Positions 35,236 through 44,858 of a DNA stretch of 64,000 nt are shown piece by piece. A model generated the notes under the pieces. It worked only from the letters and a program-made list of their open reading frames with translations. It had not been told where the DNA came from and did no database searches. The DNA is from Campylobacter sp. 19-13652. GTDB lineage: Bacteria; Campylobacterota; Campylobacteria; Campylobacterales; Campylobacteraceae. The first letter of the stretch is position 1. Each line of letters begins with the position of its first letter. The position numbers were made by a program, and so were the translations under genes. The stretch is from assembly GCF_019702925.1 (NCBI RefSeq), contig NZ_AP024713.1, forward strand, positions 186,001 to 250,000. Direction: 5' to 3'.

Positions 35236-35314
35236 TAACTGTCATAGCGGAGTGGTTACGTATGGCGGATTGTAGGCACGGCAAAGCTAAAAGCAAAAGT
35301 AAATTTACCCCTCA

Positions 35315-36283
35315 TTACGCCCTAAGTGGCCAAAAATCAAAATAAAGCTCCTCTTTTATCTCATCGCTTTGGTACAAATTCGCCACAAACTCGACTCCCT
35401 CGCACTCCAAAACAGCCCTTTGATACGCACCTAGATACTCGATTTTTAACACTTTGGCTTTAAATTTATCTCCGATTTTAATATCCTCTGGACGAAACAG
35501 AAAATCTCGCCTATAAAGCTCGTAATAAAACTCGCTAAATCGTTCACCAAGCTTTGCGTTTTGCACTGCATCGTTTTGTCTTATGGTGTTTTTTAGGTGC
35601 GTAAAGTCATTGACCTCTCCTAAAAATGAGGCGATTTTTGCGTTTTTTGGCTTTAGATAAAGCTCTTTTGGGCTTGCGTGGGCGATGATTTTGCCATCGT
35701 CAATTAGTGCGATAGAATCGCTCATTACAAATGCGTCATCCTTATCGTGCGTAACCAAAATTGCGCTTATGTCGCTTTGTTTTATAAGGGTTTTTAGCTC
35801 GTTTCTTAGATTTTGTTTTAATTTTGTGTCTAAATTTGAAAACGGCTCATCAAGAAGGAGGATTTTTGCGTCCGCGGCTATGGCTCTAGCAAATGCCACG
35901 CGCTGCTGCTGTCCGCCGCTTATTTCATCTGGCTTTTGTTCGCTTATCTCACGGATAAAAAACTTATCAAGTAGCGCATCCACTCGCTCCTTTCTTTGGG
36001 GTTTTTTAAGGCTTAAAATGGCTAGTTCGATATTTTCTCGTACGCTTAAATGCGGCATAAGTGCGTAGTTTTGAAACATCAGCGAGGCTTTAGCGTATTG
36101 TTTTATCTCGCCACTTGTTTTATTCTCAAGCCCAGCAATTATGCGTAAAAGCGTACTTTTACCGCAGCCTGACTTGCCTAGTATGCTTAGGATTTGCCCC
36201 CTTTTTAGCGTCAAATTTATATCATTTAGCACATTTTTTGCACCAAAGTTTTTGTTTAAATTTATAATCTCAAGCGCGTTCAA
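35315..36283 (-). CDS. fbpC: Iron(III) ABC transporter ATP-binding protein FbpC
   Basis: 322-aa ATPase energising ferric iron import. Walker A GKSGCGKST, signature ISGGQQQRVAFARA, Walker B ILLLDEPFSNLD and VTHDKDDAF switch region. The ~100-residue C-terminal extension is the regulatory domain seen in this class. Overlaps fbpB by 4 nt. Last gene of the fbpABC operon, comparable to Cj0173c of C. jejuni. Confidence 0.92.
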   Translation of the reverse strand: MNALEIINLNKNFGAKNVLNDINLTLKRGQILSILGKSGCGKSTLLRIIAGLENKTSGEIKQYAKASLMFQNYALMPHLSVRENIELAILSLKKPQRKERVDALLDKFFIREISEQKPDEISGGQQQRVAFARAIAADAKILLLDEPFSNLDTKLKQNLRNELKTLIKQSDISAILVTHDKDDAFVMSDSIALIDDGKIIAHASPKELYLKPKNAKIASFLGEVNDFTHLKNTIRQNDAVQNAKLGERFSEFYYELYRRDFLFRPEDIKIGDKFKAKVLKIEYLGAYQRAVLECEGVEFVANLYQSDEIKEELYFDFWPLRA

Positions 36284-37848
36284 GCCTTTTTCCTTTTATT
36301 AAATTCAACATAAAGTAAAGCCACTAGGGAGAGTACGACTATTAAAAGCGCTGGCAAGGCTGCTTCGTAAATCCTCTCATCAGTGGCGTAAAAAAACGCC
36401 CTTATACTTAGGGTTTCAAAGTCAAATGGGCGCAAAATGAGGCTTAGAGGAAGTTCCTTAACCACATCTACAAAAACGACAATAAAGCTTAGTACAAAAA
36501 AATGCCTTAAAAGCGGCGCATGTATGCGTAGCCCCAGCCGTAGCGTAGAAAGCGAGAGTATGCGACTAGCCTCATCTATGCTTTTGTGGATTTTATGATA
36601 CCCACTCTCAAAGCTTAGCACGGCTGTGGCTAGGTAGCGTATGGCGTAGCCAGTGATGAGTACGCTTAGCGAGGCTGATAGTAGCTGGACGTTTAAAATC
36701 CTACTAACGTGCATAAAAACTATCATGAGGCTAACGCCGATAACAGCCCCAGGCATGGCGTATCCGACACTTGAGCATTTTAGGATTATTGTCTTTAGTA
36801 TTTCACTTTTGCTTAGCCTTGATGAAAAGTTTAATAAAAACGCTACTATTGTGATTATTATGGCTGAGATTAGGGCGACTTTTAGGGAGTTATATGCTAG
36901 CTCATAAAAGGCTGGGGAGTTTAAATTTGTGCTTTTTAACCCCCAGTATAAAAGCCAGCCAAATGGTAGCAAAAAGCCTAGAAATGCCACGCTAAAGCAG
37001 TATAAAAATGCAAAAAGGCTTGAGAGTTTGCCGAGCTTTATCTTTGGCATTTTAGCTGAAGCGTCTGTGCGTAGGCTGTAGTTTTTGCGTTTGGCAAATC
37101 GATATTCAAGCACCATAAGCGCAAATATAAGCACTATTAAAAAGCTGCTTAAAATACTAGCTGAGCCTATGTCTCTTAGGTCAAACCAAAGCCTAAAAAT
37201 TCCAGCTGAAAATGTGTCAACGCCAAAATATGCAGCTGTGCCATAATCGCTTAAAGTCTCCATTAAAACGAGCATCAATCCAGAAAAAATAGCTGGACGC
37301 GCTATAAAAATACTAATGCGATAAAATGTTTGAAACCTCGATAATCCAAGGACTTTGGCTATGTCAAATATGGGCTTTGCTTCTGCTAAAAAGCTAGCCC
37401 TTGCAAAAAGATAGACGTATGGATAAAGACTAAGACTAAGGACTAAAATTGCGCCTTTTATGTTAAAAACATCGACCCTAAAGCCAAAAATTTTTACAAA
37501 AATCCCATCAAAATCCAAAATCCCCACATATATAAAAGCGAGTATATAGGCTGGTATAGCAAGTGGCAAAACAAGTAGCACGTTTAGTAGCTTTGAGCCA
37601 AAAAAGCTAAAATTTGCAACCAAAAATGCAAGGCTAGCCCCAAGAATCGCGGATAAAACGCATACACTAAAGGTGAGTATAGCTGTGTCTTTTATATATC
37701 TAGGAAAAAGATATGTAAAAAAATGCTCTAAAAGCGATAAATCACTGCTAAAAATAGTGGTAAAGACGATGATGACACTAAAAAATACAGCAAGGGCAAA
37801 AGCCCCTGCTATAAACGGCAAAATCCTATCTAAAGCCGACTTCGTCAT
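36280..37848 (-). CDS. fbpB: Iron(III) ABC transporter permease FbpB
   Basis: 522-aa double-length permease with two six-helix halves, each with an EAA-type loop: FDIAKVLGLSRFQTFYRI in the first and IDEASRILSLSTLRLGLRIH in the second. This fused arrangement is typical of FbpB/AfuB ferric permeases. It overlaps the fbpA 3' end by 23 nt and fbpC by 4 nt, so translation is coupled throughout the operon. Confidence 0.92.
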   Translation of the reverse strand: MTKSALDRILPFIAGAFALAVFFSVIIVFTTIFSSDLSLLEHFFTYLFPRYIKDTAILTFSVCVLSAILGASLAFLVANFSFFGSKLLNVLLVLPLAIPAYILAFIYVGILDFDGIFVKIFGFRVDVFNIKGAILVLSLSLYPYVYLFARASFLAEAKPIFDIAKVLGLSRFQTFYRISIFIARPAIFSGLMLVLMETLSDYGTAAYFGVDTFSAGIFRLWFDLRDIGSASILSSFLIVLIFALMVLEYRFAKRKNYSLRTDASAKMPKIKLGKLSSLFAFLYCFSVAFLGFLLPFGWLLYWGLKSTNLNSPAFYELAYNSLKVALISAIIITIVAFLLNFSSRLSKSEILKTIILKCSSVGYAMPGAVIGVSLMIVFMHVSRILNVQLLSASLSVLITGYAIRYLATAVLSFESGYHKIHKSIDEASRILSLSTLRLGLRIHAPLLRHFFVLSFIVVFVDVVKELPLSLILRPFDFETLSIRAFFYATDERIYEAALPALLIVVLSLVALLYVEFNKRKKA

Positions 37849-38830
37849 AAATCAGTACTGCTTTTTTAACGTCTCCTGCTATCTGGCTTAAAGGAGTTTG
37901 GTCTTCCTTAAACGTGCCAAATGCCGCTATTACTGGGCTTGGCTCGACTGATTTGTTTACTGGGTACTCATAGTTTATATCAGCTAGTATGCGCTGAGCG
38001 GCTGGAGAGAGTAAAAACTCTATAAATTTAACCGCATTTTCGCTATTTTTACTAGCTTTTGTTACGGCTGCACCACTTATATTTATGTGCGTACCTCTGC
38101 CGTTTTGATTAGGGAAAATTATGCCAAGTTTCTCGCCAACTGCCACGTCTTTTGGATTAGATGAAGCTAGTAAAAGTCCAACGTAGTAGGTATTCATCAC
38201 AGCGTATTCGCCCACGCCTGCCACCATGGCTTTAGCTTGATCTCTATCGCCACCTTTTGGTGTTTGAGCTAGATTTAAAAGTACGCCTTTTGCCCATTTT
38301 TTCGCACTATCTTCACCATCTGCTGCGATTATGCTAGCTAGTAGAGTTTTTGAGTAGGCTGCGGTTGCACTTCTCATTAGGATTTTGCCTTTAAATTCAG
38401 GTTTTGCTAGATCTTCGTATGTTTTGATTTTTGGATTTTTTGTGCGAGTTTTATCATATGCTACTATCCTAGCACGCTTTGTAAAACCATACCAAGTGCC
38501 GTCTACGTCGCGTAAATTTGCTGGGATTAGCTCGTTTAACTTATCGCTTGTTGTACTAGCTAAAAGCCCTAGCTCTTTTGCTTGATTTAAATTTGACACA
38601 TCAGCTGTGATAAATACATCAGCTGGGGTCTTATCGCCTTCTATTTCTAGCTTTTTAATTAGCTCGGTATCCTTTGCCTGTGTAGCTTTTACCTCTATAC
38701 CGGTTTGCTGGGTAAATAGATCGTAAAGCTTGCTATCTGCGTCGTAGTGTCTAGCCGTATAGATGTGTAGCGTATCTGCTACAAGGGCTGATGAAGCAGC
38801 AAGTAGTGCTGTAAGTAGGAGTTTTTTCAT
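37826..38830 (-). CDS. fbpA: Periplasmic ferric iron-binding protein FbpA
   Basis: About 334 aa with a Sec signal (MKKLLLTALLAASSALVA). The start at 38830 with AAGGAAGG upstream is preferred to an in-frame ATG at 38890 that would bury the signal. Fe-site features of the cFbpA type: IYTARHYDADSKLY near the N-terminus, and MNTYYVGLL, whose tandem tyrosines coordinate iron. GGDRDQAKAMVAGVGEYA is also typical. First gene of the operon, behind a strong promoter with a possible Fur site. Confidence 0.92.
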   Translation of the reverse strand: MKKLLLTALLAASSALVADTLHIYTARHYDADSKLYDLFTQQTGIEVKATQAKDTELIKKLEIEGDKTPADVFITADVSNLNQAKELGLLASTTSDKLNELIPANLRDVDGTWYGFTKRARIVAYDKTRTKNPKIKTYEDLAKPEFKGKILMRSATAAYSKTLLASIIAADGEDSAKKWAKGVLLNLAQTPKGGDRDQAKAMVAGVGEYAVMNTYYVGLLLASSNPKDVAVGEKLGIIFPNQNGRGTHINISGAAVTKASKNSENAVKFIEFLLSPAAQRILADINYEYPVNKSVEPSPVIAAFGTFKEDQTPLSQIAGDVKKAVLIYDEVGFR

Positions 38831-38852
38831 TTGCCTTCCTTTTGGTGAATTA

Positions 38853-38898
38853 TGATAATTAATTGCAGTATTATAATGAAATAATATCAAAAAGTCAA
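38853..38898 (-). promoter_or_regulatory. fbpABC promoter with candidate Fur box
   Basis: Minus strand: TTGACT (38893-38898), 17-nt spacer, TATAAT (38870-38875), a near-ideal sigma-70 promoter. Just downstream, TGATAATTAATTGCA (38853-38867) partly matches the Fur 7-1-7 pattern (first half exact), where binding would block the start site. Confidence 0.6.
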
Positions 38899-38947
38899 AT
38901 AAATTTTATATTTTTGTTTGACTTTTGTTAAATTTAAATCCTTGTCT

Positions 38948-39472
38948 CTATCTTAGATCACCGTCGCTTGCAAAGGCTTGCATAAAACGCACTATCCTAG
39001 CTAGGTTCTCATCGTCTATCTTGGCAAAATCCTGCATAGCCGCGATGTATGCTTCCCATTCGTTGGCTTGGTGTTCTTTTGGTTTGTGTGCTGCGTGGCA
39101 GGTCGAGCAGGTATCATAATAATAAAGCTTTACTTCATCCCATGCCTCGTCTTTATTAGCGGTTAGCTTATCGCTTGGTACTAGGTATATGCCACTTTGG
39201 CTTGGAGTAGTATTGTATAGCTTTAGAAGGCTTACAAAGCCATCTTTGCTTAGGCTTAGTATACTTTTGTTGTCTTTGTTTAAAAATCCATTTATCTTTA
39301 TCGTCGCCATCTTTCCATCATTACTTATTAGTTCTACTGGTGTACCTTCATATGCTATACCAACGGATTTTTTGCTATTTGGCTCAAGCAGAGTTACTTT
39401 TTCATCATATATATACATTGTCTTCGCATTTAGTGCTATACAAAATAGCGCTAGGTATAGAATTTTTCTCAT
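38948..39472 (-). CDS. Monohaem c-type cytochrome, TorA partner (Cj0265c-like)
   Basis: 174 aa. Signal peptide (MRKILYLALFCIALNA), then an SH3-like N-terminal segment (IAYEGTPVELISNDGKMATI), and one haem-binding motif, CSTCHAAHKP, in the C-terminal half. It starts directly after the torA stop, so it is translated from the same mRNA and is the likely electron donor. Corresponds in content and order to C. jejuni Cj0264c/Cj0265c, where the pair reduces TMAO and DMSO. Confidence 0.88.
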   Translation of the reverse strand: MRKILYLALFCIALNAKTMYIYDEKVTLLEPNSKKSVGIAYEGTPVELISNDGKMATIKINGFLNKDNKSILSLSKDGFVSLLKLYNTTPSQSGIYLVPSDKLTANKDEAWDEVKLYYYDTCSTCHAAHKPKEHQANEWEAYIAAMQDFAKIDDENLARIVRFMQAFASDGDLR

Positions 39473-41882
39473 TTATGCTCCTATTATGGTTGGTGGTGTT
39501 GTGCTTTTATACGGTTTTACTGCTTCGTTTTTACCTAGCTTTTTTATGCCTACAAGGCAGGTGTTTACACTGGTTGCTTGCGCCATTTGTGAAGTAGGGC
39601 GTGAGCTTGTTAGTACATTTGCATGCCCTGCGTTACAACGAGCATTTTCGCTACTGTCTTCTGGATCATACCATGCGCCTTCGCTTATAGCTATTACATT
39701 TGGCATTATTTTATCGCTTACAAACGCTCCAGCCAGCACTCTGCCACGGTCGTTAAAGACCTCTACTACTTCACCGTGCTTTATGCCTAATTTTTTTTGC
39801 GTCATTTTCGTTTATAATGACTGGTTCGCGACCTTGAATTTTATAGATATTTCTAAGCCAAGTATTATCTAGCTGGCTATGCACTCGATAAAGTGGGTGT
39901 GGAGAGAGTAGGTGAAACGGGTATTTTTTACTTAGTTTTTCATTACCTAGCCACTCAGCAGGCTCTATCCAGACAGGGTGGGCTTTAAAATCGGGCAGAT
40001 TAAAGCTAGCAAATTTATCTGAATAAATTTGTATCTTTCCACTTTCTGTGCGTAGGCGATTTTTTACTGGGTCTTGTCTAAAATCAGCGTGGCGGATAAA
40101 TTTATATGCACTCTTTGGTATTTCAAACTCGTAGCTACCAGCCTGCCAAAATTCATCAAAACTCATCACGTTAGCTGCATCACTTTTGGCATAAAACTGC
40201 TCTAACCACTCGCGCTTGCTCTTTTTAGAAGTAAACTTACGGTGCGCTTTTTCGCTCACTCTGCGTGCCATCTCTTCAAAGACATCATAGTCATCGCGGC
40301 TTTCATATTGTGGTTTAATTACTTGTTTCATAGCATAGATCACGTTTTGTGAGTATGATCCGCCATAGCTTATATCGTCGCGTTCTAGGGTTGTGGTTGA
40401 GGGAAAGACTATGTCAGCCATTTTTGCCAATGGTGTCCACCATGGCTCGTGCACTATTACTGTGTCTAGTGTTCGCATAGCTTTTATAATTTCGTTTGTA
40501 TTTGGGTTGTGTCCTAGTGTACTAGCGCCGCAGACATACATCAGTTTTATCTTAGGATATGTGAGTTTTTTGCCTTTGAAATTTATCTCTTTGCCTGGAT
40601 TTAGCACAGCTTCGCCAAAGCGTGAAGCTGGCACCGTTAGGTCTAGTTTATTCTCTCCTTGTGGCAATCCCCCAGTCGTCCTAGCTCCACTATTTGCTTG
40701 TCCGCCACCAGCATAGTGCATAGAAAATCCTATGCCGCCACCAGCAAGACCAATCTGTCCTATCATAGACGCTAGCGTAATAAGCGTCCAATCTACCTGC
40801 TCTCCGTGGTGCGCACGCTGCATAGCCCAGTTTGCCGCAATGAATGTGCGATTGTTTACCATAGTGTCAGCTAGGCTTTTAATAGTGGCGGCATCAATAC
40901 CCGTAATTTTGGCTGCCCATTCTGGAGTTTTGGCTGTTTTATCGTATCCTTTACCTAGTAGGTAAGGTAGAAATTTATCAAAACCATCTGTGTATTTTGC
41001 TATAAATTCTTTATCGTATTTTTTGCTTTCATATAGGTAGTGCATCATGCCCATAGCCAGTGCCACGTCGGTATTTGGGCGGATTTTTATCCATTCTGCG
41101 CCTAGCATTTGCGCACCTAGATTGTATTGTGGATCTATGCAGATAAACTTAATCCCACTAGTGACATATTTTTTATAGTAGTCGTTGTTTGCACGGTTTG
41201 CGACGACATAGTCTATCTGATTACATTTGTATAAATCAGCACCCCACATTATGTATACTTTAGTGTTTTCTAGTATGACTTCGTGGGAGGTTTGTAGGCT
41301 ATATACTTCAAGATCGCCGATTATTGCGGTGTTTACTCTGCCTGCTGCGCCGTTGCTGTGCTCTCCGTCGGTGCCGATAGCTCCACCAAAGACGGTATTA
41401 AAAAAGCGTCCTGCTACGGAGTTGCAATTATGTAATGCTCCAACGTGCCCCCAGCCGCCATAGCTTGCGTTGTAGATATTCTCTATCGGAGTAGATTTTA
41501 GCTTTTCTAGAGCTAGTTCTATTGCTTCATCCCAGCTAACGCGCACAAACTCCTCTCTGCCTCTAAGTCCTGGCTTTGTGTCGGTGCCATTTTTCACGCC
41601 TTGTAGATAGCTTTTTCGTACGCAAGGATATTTTACACGTGTATCTGAGTAGGTGCGGTCTATAATAGCGTCTATGATTACGTTTGGGCTTTTATCATGT
41701 TTACTTGGTATTACTTTTATGATTTTACCGCTTTCATCAACTTCGGCTTCAAACGCACCAAAATGTGTCGCGTGAGATATTTTCTTTGTATTAAAAAAGT
41801 TTTCATCTGCATTTAAATTTACCCCAGCTACAGCTGCTGCAGCTAGCGAGCCTTTTAAGAATTTTCTTCTACTTAAAGCCAT
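39473..41882 (-). pseudogene. torA: TMAO/DMSO-type molybdopterin reductase TorA, frameshifted at a T8 (A8) tract
   Basis: Periplasmic bis-MGD reductase for N- and S-oxides. Tat signal SRRKFLKGSLAAAA. The GEHSNGAAGR motif holds the Ser position that ligates Mo in this family; VHEPWWTPLAKMADIVFPST is also typical. The frame from 41882 ends at 39771. The missing C-terminus (KLGIKHGEVVEVFNDRGRVL onward) continues in another frame to 39473. The shift is at an A8 run in the coding strand (39791-39798): with seven A it reads through as one protein of ~802 aa. Either a real slip, a phase-variable state or a sequencing error. AAGGAT precedes the start. Confidence 0.88.
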
Positions 41883-42450
41883 AATCCATCCTTTTAATTA
41901 ATCAATATTTTAAATTTTTAAACACTTTAATAATAAAAAATAATTATATTCTTTATTTATTAAATTTAATTTTAAAATTAAGAAAAGATAAAGTATAAAA
42001 TATTATATATTGCAAATTTTATGCAGTCGATATGTCTGATAGCATTTAGTTTCTTTACGACAATGCTTTAGTAAAGAAATTTAATGTGTTTTATGGTGTA
42101 CTTTATTAGCAGTCATTACCACAGGTTTTACTTATTGACACTTTTATTTTTATATCGTGGGGCTTAAAGACCAATTTTAAATTGAAAGTTTATCTTATTT
42201 GCTTGTGGTGCAGGGGGGGGAGTATATAGACCACAATGACTTAATACTGTAGTTGCTTGTTGTGCGAGTGTTAAGCAAAAGTATTGTTTTTTAAAAGTAA
42301 ATTAATATGGTTTTGTAAAAATATGTACAAAACGATAAATTAATTTTAAGCATAAAATACAAATTATTAAAACATCATAAAACTATGTCTTATAAATTTA
42401 ATTTAGGATAGTTAAATCTCACTGACTAAAAATATCAACAAAAAAGTACG
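41883..42450. other. Intergenic region upstream of torA with a G8 tract
   Basis: 568 bp, very AT-rich, no supportable gene. It holds the torA promoter region (no clear -10 chosen), a hairpin TTTCTTTAC / GTAAAGAAA (42050-42058, 42071-42079), and G8 at 42213-42220 in an otherwise AT-rich context. The part next to pflA shows no clear terminator. Confidence 0.5.
42213..42220. repeat. G8 homopolymer tract, intergenic
   Basis: Eight G residues in AT-rich non-coding DNA, about 330 bp upstream of torA and about 230 bp downstream of pflA. Confidence 0.8.
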
Positions 42451-44835
42451 TTATTTGGCTATATCAAGTATATTTAGCTGGCTTTTGCACATGGCTTTAA
42501 ATTCGCTCTCAAAGTTGCTATTTGCGCACTCATTTAATGCTGATTTGGCTAAATCGATCTGTCTATCCTCCAAATACGCCCCTCCAAGCAGACTAATTGC
42601 CCTGTCTCTATCTTTTGGGTTTAGCCTAGTAGCGAGCATGCTTTTAAGCCACGATACGGCGTCTTTAGTCTGCGAAAGTCTAATAAGTGAGGTTGCGTAG
42701 ATAAAATCAAGCTCGGGCGAGTATGCTTTTACGCCAAGCTTTTTAGCCAGCTCTATCCCACGCCATGAGTATGTCGATGAGCTTGCAAAATCCTTTGCCG
42801 TAGCTGCGTAGTTCGCCACTGCGTCGTAGGCTTCAAGTGTGCGAGCTCCCTCGCCTTTTAGCTGCTCAATTGCGTTAATTGTCTGAATTGCAGCGTTAAA
42901 TTTATCTAGCTTTAAAAGCGCTTTAAGCCTGATAAAAAGGGCGTTTGAGACATCTGCGTGATCTATCCTAGCTCCTAAAGATATGGCGTCATCACTGGCT
43001 TTTAACGCCGCTTCTACATCGCCAGCCCGCAATTCCTCATCTGCTGCGCGGTATAGCCACTCGACCCTATCTATTAGGCTGTCATCGTCTTTATGTGCCC
43101 TGGCTAAGGCTAAAGCATCTGCGTATCTAGCAGTCTGCACGAAACAGTCATAAAGCTTAAACTGCGCTAACTCTAATCTGTCAAATTCGTAATTTGACAC
43201 GAGATTTACCACTCTTGAGCATTCTCTTTTTTTAAGGGCGTCTTTGGCTAGTATGAGTGCGGCTTTATTCAGCATTTTCTCACCCTCCTGTAGTTTTAGC
43301 TCTCTTGCTTTTTGGGTGTATTCAAGCACATTTTTATACTCTTTTTGCTCTAGGCTAAGCTTCATATCAGCTAGTATCGCTTTTTGCGCTATTTCGCCGT
43401 CTTGATACTTTTCGATTAGACTTTTGTAATGCTCGTGAAGCTTTGCGCTATCTGCCTCTTTTACGTCAAAAAGCAGGCCATCAAGCCCCTTTTGCACCTC
43501 CTCGATGTAATCGCCATATGGGTAGTCTTTTTTATATTTACTAAGTGCGTCGTAGGCTTTTTGACTCTCTTTGGCAGCTATTAGTGTAAGCCCATAATCT
43601 TTTAAAATCCTCTCATCATCATTTTTATTTAAATTTGGATTTTTAAGCAAACTCTCATATATCCTAGCAGCAATATCGGGCATATTTTTGTCTTTAAATG
43701 CCTTTGCCATAGATATTGCTTTGCTTTGTTGAGCGATAAAGATTTCTGAGTTTGCATTTAGTACTTTTAGCACAAACTGCTTTGCTAGGTCAAATTTATC
43801 CTTTTCTATATTTGTGTCAGCTAGGCGCAGTGCGGCACGGCTTGCGGTATCGATATCTTTTGCATTATAAAGCACCTCCTCATATAGTGCTATAGCGTCC
43901 TTTGCCCTGCCATTAGCGTATAGTGCGTCAGCGTAGTCTAGCTGGGCTAATCGGGAGTATGTCGAGGCTTTGTGCTCACTTAGGAGTATGTCTAGGGTGT
44001 AGCCAGCGTCGCTTAGCTGCCCCTCTTTTATGTAGGATTTGCTTAAAAGATATAGCACCCTTGAGTAGGCCTCGTCTGAGGGGAAGTTAAAAAGCCACGC
44101 TTTTGCTAGCTTTATTATATCTGCGTAGCTTATGTCTTCAAACTCATCACCCCTTGATAAAAGTGCGTCAATGCTTAGCATTTTTAAGAGGTTGAACTCG
44201 CTTGCAAATAGGCTGTTTGGGTATCTTTTTAAGGCTTCGTCTGTTTCTAATAAAACTCTTTCAAATTTATCCGCTTCAAAGGCTTTTTTAATGCTTAAAT
44301 ACGCGTCTATGTCGTTACTATTTAGTTCTGCTATTGGGGATTTATTTAAATCAAGCGCACCTATGCTAGGGCGCAAAAGAGATGAAAAATCTGGTGCAAA
44401 GTTTAGACTTTTTTTAGGCAGTGGGTCAAACTCATCTAAGCTAGGGTCTATTAAAATTTCAAAGCTTTTGCCTTTTAAGGTGGTGTTGTTTAGGGCTTTT
44501 TCGGTGTTAAAAAGCTTTGAAGAGGTGTTGTAAATTTTTGATCTAGTCTTTGGTATTATGACTATAAAAAGCCGCCCCTCCTCTTTTTTATATCTAATAT
44601 CAACTAGGTTTAAGTTTACGTCATTTAGTGTACCAATACCCTCTGCGCTACTCATACAGACGTATCTATGTGCGTCATATGCTAATATCTGCGATACGCA
44701 CTCTATATCCTCGGTGTCTTTTATGCTGATTATATTGTAGTTTTTGCCTGAGTTTGAGCCAGTTGATACCTCTATATTTAGTGCATTTGTGATAACAGGC
44801 AGTAGGAAAAATAGGGCGGCTATAATCTTTTTCAT
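42451..44835 (-). CDS. pflA: Paralysed flagellum protein PflA (TPR-rich motor-disk protein)
   Basis: 794 aa. Signal peptide (MKKIIAALFFLLPVITNA), a beta-rich N-terminal part and a long array of helical TPR-like units from ~residue 180 to the C-terminus (for example YADALYANGRAKDAIALYEE). In C. jejuni, PflA is a periplasmic component of the flagellar motor disks needed for rotation, and its gene sits next to nuoN, as here. Only 23 nt separate it from nuoN. No Shine-Dalgarno lies near the ATG; an extended -10 ends 6 nt before it (see findings). Confidence 0.88.
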   Translation of the reverse strand: MKKIIAALFFLLPVITNALNIEVSTGSNSGKNYNIISIKDTEDIECVSQILAYDAHRYVCMSSAEGIGTLNDVNLNLVDIRYKKEEGRLFIVIIPKTRSKIYNTSSKLFNTEKALNNTTLKGKSFEILIDPSLDEFDPLPKKSLNFAPDFSSLLRPSIGALDLNKSPIAELNSNDIDAYLSIKKAFEADKFERVLLETDEALKRYPNSLFASEFNLLKMLSIDALLSRGDEFEDISYADIIKLAKAWLFNFPSDEAYSRVLYLLSKSYIKEGQLSDAGYTLDILLSEHKASTYSRLAQLDYADALYANGRAKDAIALYEEVLYNAKDIDTASRAALRLADTNIEKDKFDLAKQFVLKVLNANSEIFIAQQSKAISMAKAFKDKNMPDIAARIYESLLKNPNLNKNDDERILKDYGLTLIAAKESQKAYDALSKYKKDYPYGDYIEEVQKGLDGLLFDVKEADSAKLHEHYKSLIEKYQDGEIAQKAILADMKLSLEQKEYKNVLEYTQKARELKLQEGEKMLNKAALILAKDALKKRECSRVVNLVSNYEFDRLELAQFKLYDCFVQTARYADALALARAHKDDDSLIDRVEWLYRAADEELRAGDVEAALKASDDAISLGARIDHADVSNALFIRLKALLKLDKFNAAIQTINAIEQLKGEGARTLEAYDAVANYAATAKDFASSSTYSWRGIELAKKLGVKAYSPELDFIYATSLIRLSQTKDAVSWLKSMLATRLNPKDRDRAISLLGGAYLEDRQIDLAKSALNECANSNFESEFKAMCKSQLNILDIAK

Positions 44836-44841
44836 TGCAAG

Positions 44842-44850
44842 ATTATAGCA
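44842..44850 (-). promoter_or_regulatory. Extended -10 immediately before pflA
   Basis: Minus strand TGCTATAAT, with the core TATAAT at 44842-44847. The next six bases are CTTGCA, then the pflA ATG, so the predicted +1 is the A of the start codon. Confidence 0.55.
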
Positions 44851-44858
44851 AATTCGCC

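Larger units (their letters stand above)
34508..35314. other. 807-bp non-coding region with inverted repeats, direct repeats and a G10 tract
   Basis: No supportable gene between metC and fbpC. Contents: a 14-bp perfect inverted repeat GGTTTTTAAATTTA / TAAATTTAAAAACC (34556-34569, 34602-34615), which may end metC; a 13-bp perfect inverted repeat CTAACGGGTTGCA / TGCAACCCGTTAG (34632-34644, 35012-35024) enclosing ~370 bp; a 12-bp direct repeat GGAGTTTCTTTA (34857, 34876); a small hairpin GCCAC-TTC-GTGGC (34932-34944); and G10 at 35226-35235 flanked by TAACT on both sides. GC content is higher than in ordinary spacers. It may be a decayed gene, an RNA gene or a repeated element. Confidence 0.55.

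Noticed and set aside
36653-37891. Plus-strand ORFs opposite fbpB
   Set aside because: Antisense to a well-supported permease gene, without start signals.
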